From Syngnathus acus (taxonomy: Eukaryota > Chordata > Actinopteri > Syngnathiformes > Syngnathidae), in contig NC_051093.1 of assembly GCF_901709675.1 (NCBI RefSeq), positions 7,803,553 through 7,867,552 of the forward strand: 64,000 bases of DNA. The letters are read 5' to 3'. Shown here piece after piece: positions 56,240-64,000 of the stretch. The notes under the pieces were generated by a model. It did not search any database, was not told the DNA's origin, and was given only the letters and a program-made list of their open reading frames with translations. Numbering within the stretch: position 1 is the first letter of the stretch; each line of letters opens with the position of its first letter. Made by a program: the position numbers and the translations under genes.

Positions 56240-56245
56240 AATAAA
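56240..56245 (+). terminator. myh9 distal polyadenylation signal
   Basis: A second AATAAA, followed by the strongly T/GT-rich TTCTAGTGTTTTTTTGTTTTT, which is a better downstream element than at the proximal site. Use of both would give two 3' UTR lengths, about 0.25 and 1.4 kb. Confidence 0.5.
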
Positions 56246-56479
56246 GAGGCTTTAAAAGGAATTCTAGTGTTTTTTTGTTTTTATTAACTACTGCACACCA
56301 CTGGAGAAGCCTTCGACGTTGTCGACACGTAAAACAGGTTGCGTTGAAATCTAATTTGAATGTTAAACCAAATTGGGTGTTTGTATTTATTTTATTTAAA
56401 CACTCCAATTCCATGTAAACAAATGCAGGATCCAAGTGACGTGTACTATCGGAGAGCCAATTAAAAATTACCTTCTTAC

Positions 56480-57141
56480 AAAGGGGCGTGGCTTTCTTGT
56501 GACAGCCAATCACACCTTGGATCGAAGGGTCCCACCCTCAACAGGAACCGGCTCGCGCTGAACATTTCTGCATAGTGTTATTGAAGCCAGTCGAGCGACA
56601 CAATTCAGCGCCGAGGTACCATTTTTAGCTCCTAAGTTTCGTTATTACGGGTACCAAAGTCGGTCTTAAGTTGCATTATTACTGTTGCTGAGGCTGTTTG
56701 GGTAACAGACACAAACCGAAGCCAACGGCGACACAACCGGAACCACAAGAAAGGTATGTACAGTATTATAATACACGATTTTAACACTTTGTTTAATCCT
56801 AATATCCATTCCGTTTGAGTGATGTAATGTTCAGGATCATGAAGCCCTTTTTACTTAGTAGTTGGATAATTAGTATTTCCATTTCTTTCCCCTGCGTATT
56901 GTAATTATTTCTCTTTAATGTATTGCCAGTGTAAAATCACACAATAGCGGAAGAAGGAACAAGATCCTAATTTGTGATCTTGTTAATGAGTAGCTGTGTG
57001 TCAAGTCAATTGCTCACAAACGAACGATGCATCGTTGGTCTTGTGATTTGTGTCGAATTGTGAGTGCAGCCTGATCACTGTTACATGCGTCTGCAGGGTG
57101 AAGGTGCAAGAAAAGAGGATACCGTTTAGTCAACCCGAACT
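56480..57141 (+). promoter_or_regulatory. slc25a38 promoter and 5' UTR exons
   Basis: A CCAAT box (AGCCAATCAC, about 56506-56515) lies upstream of GC-richer sequence. A probable non-coding exon ends ACAAGAAAG at 56753 before GTATGT. The next acceptor is GTCTGCAG ending at 57096, so 57097-57156 would hold the remaining leader and the first five codons. Confidence 0.5.
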
Positions 57142-58744
57142 ATGGAACTGTCACTGGTAGGTTTTAAGTTTAATTTTCCCTAACATGAGCAGATGGATGC
57201 ATGGGTGACTTCATCATCCCCCCTCCAACCTCTTTAGGCTCACCCAGCTGTCAAAGCCTTCATGTGTGGCGCTCTGAGTGGAACCTGCTCCACGCTACTT
57301 TTCCAGCCCCTCGACTTGGTCAAAACACGTCTGCAAACCTTGCAGAACAGCGTGGAGCCTGGGTAAGGGTGTACACACGCACACGTACAATTCTTCCTTG
57401 TCTTCAAATAGATAGTCTTGAATTTGATTTTTTTCCAGTTCTGGCCGTTTAGGGATGATGAGGATGATCCTGAATGTCGTGCGGACAGAGAGGCTGCCGG
57501 GACTGTGGAAAGGAGTTTCACCGGTACGAACAGAAATCGAGCACGTGTGAATTCTTAAATGCCAATCACTCATCTCTCTCCTGTTTTTGTGTGGGCCCAG
57601 TCGTTAATGAGGACCATCCCTGGTATGGGACTCTACTTCAGCACTTATGGCTCCTTAAAGCAACACTTCTTCCAGGACAAAAACCCCACGGCCTTGGGAG
57701 CAGTTCTGCTGGGAGGCGGGGCCAGGGCGGTGGCTGGGGTCCTCATGTTGCCTGTGACCGTCATCAAGACTCGATATGAAGTAAGAAAGCAGCGTTAAAT
57801 AGGACCATCGAAATGGCAGTAATACGACGAGATTTGTTTACACTCAATCTTTCAAAAGTTAGAATTGTTTTTTTTTGCCTCAGTGCGGCAGGTTCCGTTA
57901 CGAGAGCGTCACCGGGGCTTTGCGCAGTGTGTGTCGGACTGAAGGTCCTGCGGCTCTCTACTCTGGCCTGATGGCCACTATGCTCCGAGACGTTCCTTTC
58001 TCTGGAATCTACGTTATGTTCTACAGCCAGATGAAGAGCAATTTGCCAAACGGTATGTCAAGAGGAAAAGCGGGACAGATTGCCAGAGGGATGCAGTGAA
58101 AATATTTGATTTGTACCACCTTCTTGGAACTTTCCATAGTTTTTCTTTTTTCTTTTCTCTGTTTTGCTGACTTTCTCTATTGTGTGTCTTCATTTTAGAG
58201 ATCAGCGTGTCTGCTTTTGCCCCCCTGGCTAACTTCAGCTGCGGGATCCTGGCGGGGGTGTCTGCGTCGCTCGTCACTCAACCTGCCGATGTGGTCAAAA
58301 CACTCGTCCAAGTGAACCCCCAGTTGAGCACGATCGACGCGGTCAGATTCATTTATATGGTATGGATGTCACTTGCTTGAAAATTGAGGAAAATGAGAGA
58401 ACAGCAATTTCTGGGGCGCACGAATAATATTGTGGAAATACTATGTACTTAATCTTGTTTCCTTGTTTTATAAAAACATGAACTTTTTTTTAAATTTTCA
58501 CATTTGCACATTCATTGACAATAAATGGTATCGTAGGAACTGGCCTTCTTAAAGTTACAGTATTTAGTTTTATTGAGATGCACCTGAATGACACATTTGC
58601 ATATTTGATCTTCTCTCCAAGGAACATGGACTTGAAGGCTTCCTAAGAGGGGCGTTGCCACGCTGTCTTCGGAGGACGATGATGGCCGCCATGGCGTGGA
58701 CCGTGTATGAGCAAATGATGGCATATCTCGGACTGAAAACATGA
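57142..58744 (+). CDS. slc25a38: Mitochondrial glycine carrier SLC25A38
   Basis: Seven coding exons join in frame: 57142-57156, 57238-57362, 57439-57523, 57601-57780, 57884-58052, 58199-58359, 58622-58744, giving 285 residues (human 304). This inner-membrane carrier brings glycine into the matrix for the ALAS2 step of haem synthesis, and its loss causes congenital sideroblastic anaemia in human. The three carrier repeats show [18 protein letters not shown] and PADVVKTLV; the second repeat lacks the acidic residue, as in human. Other matches are [30 protein letters not shown] and the end LGLKT. The N-terminus is short (MELSL before AHPAVKAF). Fish have two paralogues, not separated here. slc25a38 next to rpsa is also the human arrangement at 3p22. 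Confidence 0.93.
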
Positions 58745-59153
58745 AAAGGAAAGGTCGAGGTCAAGTTGGTAGACGTCAAAGAAGAGATGCAGTTGCTCAT
58801 AATGTGTCACGAGTGTATCTTGTTGCCCTCAGTGATGGAGTTGCACTTTACACAAGAGCTCGTAAAAGGTGGACACTCAGAAACGTGTTCATCGGGGGTT
58901 ATGGTTGAAGTTGGTTTAACAAATACTAATCTAATGAGTATTTTTGGTTGCACTTTCAGGTCGATCACATTTTAGAAATTGCTCAGTGAGAGTTCTTATT
59001 TGTATTTTGTCAGCGCTGTAGTCTAGACCAGTGGCTCGAGAAGACTAACTGCCTATGTTGAAAGAAAAAAAAAAAAAAGAAGCTGATATTTTAATGCTTA
59101 CTATGACACTTTGTAATACCTCATCACAGTATTTATAGTATTTTTTATAATAC

Positions 59154-59159
59154 AATAAA
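59154..59159 (+). terminator. slc25a38 polyadenylation signal
   Basis: AATAAA lies 410 bases past the slc25a38 stop codon, followed by GT-rich GATAGTGATGTGTGCTTC. It is the likely transcript end. Confidence 0.6.
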
Positions 59160-60139
59160 ACAAATCTTCAAAGTTGATAGTGATGTGTGCTTCTTAACCT
59201 GCTCTTAAATGCTGTAAATGATTAAACTGAAGGCGTCTATTTAACATCAGTGCAGATACGGCAGTTATGTCAAAGGGGCATGGACCATGGTGGCATAATA
59301 CATTTGGTCTTAACCTTGGCTGATAAAGAAAATATGAATGAAATGTGAATTTTTATGTACTTCCTAAGAAAGAGGTTTTGCATTAAACCCCAAATTTAAT
59401 GGAGCATATTTCACATGATGTCTTAATTCATGACATAAATGGCTGATGGTGTACTGTAGGCTAATTATTGAGCATCATAAAAATCTAAAACCTCATAAGC
59501 AGGGCAGGGCAGTAGTCTTGATAGTCCCGTATAGCCTGATCAGCACTCATTTATTCATCAGTATATTTCTGTCTGATTATTGATAGCATTGATTTTTTTT
59601 TTTTCAAGTGTAAACTTAGATGCCATGGAATAAACTACCACCTTAAATCTCTTCTTTTCCTTTTTTGCCTTTGTGGAAAATAACCTAAAACACAATATTT
59701 TCTTTGACGCCACAAGACTACAAGTATCCACATGTACTTTTTTTCATGGAAATTCCAGTTCCATCACCCTCTGACTGCTTTTGAAGCAGTAGGGCTAAAC
59801 TTTTGGTTATCTGTGTGTTTATCAGCCTACTTAAATGTAATTTTTTGCCAGGAGGATTCATGTTTCAACGGCTTCATTTTTCAATATTTTACCAAGGACA
59901 ATTTGTGCACTCTGTAGTCATGCTGACTGGAACTCTTTATCTTCGGCAAATAAATACACTTGTTGCCAAACAGGTTAGACTTTGACTGAGAAGTCAACAT
60001 CTCAGCATTGTCTTAATATGGTCTTACCATTTTTTCTTAATATGGGATGGCCATCCAACACATACCACCACCGTCCCTTTATTTAACACTGCCACCTTTC
60101 GATAAAGCAGCAGAATGACACCAAGCCGGTTGAAAGTAA
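59160..60139. other. Spacer between slc25a38 and rpsa
   Basis: One kilobase of AT-rich sequence. No exon, RNA gene or clear repeat was recognised. The short frames at 59732-59985 show no domain. Confidence 0.45.
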
Positions 60140-60245
60140 CGAACCAATCACAAGCTTAGAAAAGGACTATAAATATGACGTCACTTCCTGAAAGCGGCCT
60201 TTTCTACCATCGTGTGGTTAATCTTCCATACGGCGTTGTTTCGTG
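60140..60245 (+). promoter_or_regulatory. rpsa promoter (CCAAT, TATA, CRE, ETS, TOP) and non-coding exon 1
   Basis: In order: CCAAT (60143-60147), TATAAATA (60168-60175), a full palindromic CRE TGACGTCA (60176-60183), an ETS CTTCCTG (60184-60190), then CCTTTTCTACC from 60198. The last is a 5'-terminal oligopyrimidine start typical of ribosomal protein genes. The TATA box sits 24-31 bases upstream of the presumed start C at 60199. The non-coding first exon ends GTTTCGTG at 60245 before GTGAGT. The next acceptor ends at 60633. Confidence 0.7.
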
Positions 60246-60579
60246 GTGAGTTCCTAGAACGCCTTTTTAGAATATATAACCTCCAAATGTATCTAAATAA
60301 TTAAGTAACTCCCTTACAACCACCTTAACCACCTATAATGACGATAAAACTAGACATGTGATTTTTCACTTAGTGTTAAAACGCCCGAACTAGTTATGCT
60401 AACATTTGAAGCTAACTAGCATGTGACACGCGCTCACTCCATGCTCTCTGCTGCGCTCGACTTTACGCACTGCAATAATGAATGTTGTAACGTGTGTGTT
60501 CAAAAGACGCACTAACTAAATCTTTTAGCAACTAGAGGACACGCTATTCACATTGTCTGTCAGTTTGACTGTAAATTGA

Positions 60580-62238
<1,659 letters not shown>

Positions 62239-62245
62239 AACAGAA

Positions 62246-62273
62246 AATAAACCTGAACGTGACAGAAAATAAA
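62246..62273 (+). terminator. rpsa tandem polyadenylation signals
   Basis: Two AATAAA signals lie at 62246-62251 and 62268-62273, within 35 bases of the stop codon. The very short 3' UTR is typical of ribosomal protein genes. Confidence 0.75.
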
Positions 62274-63158
62274 GTGTTTAACACCATTTTTTTCTGAATT
62301 GTCTGTTATTGTTCACCTTCTGAGACAAGCTGGAAATTGAATCCTGGTAGATGTACAGTAGCTACAACAGTACTACCACAATGGGAGTGTGCTATAGTTA
62401 AAAATTTTTTTTTAAAAAATGGACAGATTATTTGAAGTTTTTACAATCTTTCAAGTGAGTAGTGGATGAATGACAGTTTTTTTGTTTTTTCCTGGGGGCA
62501 GAGGCTGTAAGCCATCGCTACTCCTTAAATGGCTTCCTACTCGAGCAGAACGTCGACGACTAACTTGTGTTGCCAAATACATGTATTACTATGAAAACAG
62601 TGACGTACAATTTTTAGAGGGCATCTATAATATTCGATAGTTTTCTTTTCCTTCGATGTATACAATGAAGCAAAAGTGAAGCGGCTGTCCAGCATCCCGC
62701 CTGTGCAGAACAATCACCACCTCCACATTCGCGCTCGACAGTCAAGTGGGCGTGTCCCAGGGCGGTTCTGACTCTGCTATTGGACGAACACTGTTTCCTT
62801 TCCTCCTCGACTTCCGCTTTCTGCACGCCCAACCACGGAATAATGATAATAATGATCAAGATGGCTACTACAGAAGCCTTCTTTCTGTAGCTAAACACGG
62901 ATTACATGGGGTCACTCAAAACTGCAGTTTAGAACTTTTAAAGTCCTTCGTAGGCGTCGGGGGCTACGCCGGGTACAAGACTATATGGATTTATCACGGA
63001 ATGTGCCGAAATATTAGTAACTGTGTCGCCTGGAGCAGTTATTCAACGGAAGCTAGCTAGTATAGTAACCAGCTAGCGGTGTAACTGGCGACTCCGGCGT
63101 TAGCTGACCAACCGCGGGGGGAGCCTGGCTCTATTTCGCACGTCCGGTTTGTGAACAA
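62274..63158 (+). promoter_or_regulatory. rpsa-ubinuclein spacer with ubinuclein promoter and leader
   Basis: The first 400 bases are AT-rich and featureless. From about 62690 the sequence becomes GC-richer, with an inverted CCAAT (TATTGG, about 62779) and a YY1-like AAGATGGC (62859-62866). The ATG inside that site opens a nine-residue upstream frame, MATTEAFFL, ending at 62890. Transcription probably starts between 62780 and 62860, leaving a leader of about 300 bases before the ATG at 63159. Confidence 0.45.
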
Positions 63159-64000
63159 ATGGCAGAACCGAGGAAAGTTCCCTTCGTCACCCTCTCGTCG
63201 TTCAACACATCCACTCCGTCGACCCCGGAGTTGAGCAAGAAACGCCGTCGCGAAGATGAGGCCATGACTTTGGGCAGAGACGCTGGTGGAAGTGCGGTCG
63301 GGTCAGAAGGTAGCGGAGGTCTGTTCGGGACTTCGCAAGGTGATGCCGCCGAGCCCGAGGAGGCGAAACCCACCGTCCGGCTCGACCTCTCTCTCTCCGA
63401 GCCAAGTGAACGCGGTTCTGCCGAATTCAACTACAGTGAGCTGGTGTTCCCGACGCCTTCACGTCCTTCTCAGGTGAGGAGTCACTCGAGCCTCGGGGTA
63501 ACATAATGTGAGCAAGGGGGCTTCGTCTGGCGAACTGGGTTCTTGTATACAAATATTACATTATTTCCAAAAGTTCCCACGTTATATACATTATAATATT
63601 CAATTACAATGTAGAGTCTAACACTCACAGTAAAGACGTCATTAGCAGGTCATTAATAACGACTCTGGACTGTAAGTAAATTGGATTGATAAATAAATCA
63701 CATACACATCTAACAAGCAGTACTGTTTTTTTTTTTTAAACTAATAAAATTGGTTTCTTTCACTATTCACTCCATAATTACCTTGCTGTCTTTTACATGT
63801 AGGTACAACTTGCAGCAGCTTCAACTACCCCTAAAGGACTCACACCCTGCCTGGACCCCAACGACCCACTTGCTGATGATGAGAGGGAAAGACGGGAGGT
63901 TGAAGAGTTGGCTAAGAGATTTGAAAACAAATATGTAAGTTATTTTGTACAGTTGTATATAAGTTATATTATACAGCTCTAATGGTAGAGCTGTGTGATA
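63159..64000 (+). CDS. ubn1: Ubinuclein (HIRA complex subunit), 5' part only
   Basis: Two coding exons are visible: 63159-63473 and 63803-63934, both with good donors (GTGAGG, GTAAGT). The gene continues past the window edge. The first 149 residues start MAEPRKVPFVTLSSF, hold a basic KKRRRED patch, then VRLDLSLSEP with EFNYSELVF, and end DPNDPLADDERERREVEELAKRFENKY. This is the start of the Hpc2-related domain that binds HIRA in human UBN1 and UBN2. Ubinucleins work with HIRA and CABIN1 to deposit histone H3.3. The opening residues look like UBN2, while the basic patch and EP...ELV spacing look like UBN1, so the paralogue is uncertain. The 329-base intron shows no feature. Confidence 0.8.

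Overview
The window is vertebrate nuclear DNA, almost certainly from a ray-finned (teleost) fish. All recognised genes are animal genes split by short GT-AG introns, the coding sequence is close to human orthologues, and the spacers carry fish-type palindromic repeats and long homopolymer tracts. Introns are mostly 70-400 bp, so the genome is compact. The species cannot be named from sequence alone. No bacterial, viral or CRISPR-like system was seen.

Layout, left to right. bmerb1 (+, 1068-4545), a bMERB-domain protein. A TOM1-family VHS/GAT endosomal adaptor (+, 5861-9845). gcat, mitochondrial glycine C-acetyltransferase (+, 10751-12897). ddx39a, DEAD-box mRNA export helicase (+, 14267-17365). 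A CCN1/CYR61-like secreted matricellular gene on the minus strand (19969-23481), convergent with ddx39a. A spacer of about 5.5 kb with a near-perfect palindromic element and two CTCF-like motifs in divergent orientation. txn2, mitochondrial thioredoxin (+, 29637-30594). A 5 kb spacer, then a large non-muscle myosin II heavy chain gene of MYH9 type (non-coding exon 1 ending at 35996, coding 42140-54872). slc25a38, mitochondrial glycine carrier for haem synthesis (+, 57142-58744). rpsa, 40S ribosomal protein SA (+, 60673-62238). The first two coding exons of a ubinuclein gene (+, 63159 onward, running off the edge).

I rebuilt the exon chains by joining frames across GT/AG sites. All nine complete genes give an open frame divisible by three with lengths expected for their families: bmerb1 173, tom1-like 485, gcat 427, ddx39a 427, ccn1-like 389, txn2 172, myh9 1953, slc25a38 285 and rpsa 306 residues. 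Two neighbour pairs, txn2-myh9 and slc25a38-rpsa, are also neighbours in human. The genes do not form one pathway, although gcat and slc25a38 both act on mitochondrial glycine and txn2 is also mitochondrial.

Most worth a second look: a 21-nt in-frame microexon in the loop-1 region of the MYH9-type myosin; an intron in the same gene with U12-type donor and branch-site signals; a TOM1 paralogue that has lost both clathrin-binding motifs; a Pro/Tyr-rich hinge in the CCN1-like protein; the long palindrome; and the divergent CTCF-like pair.
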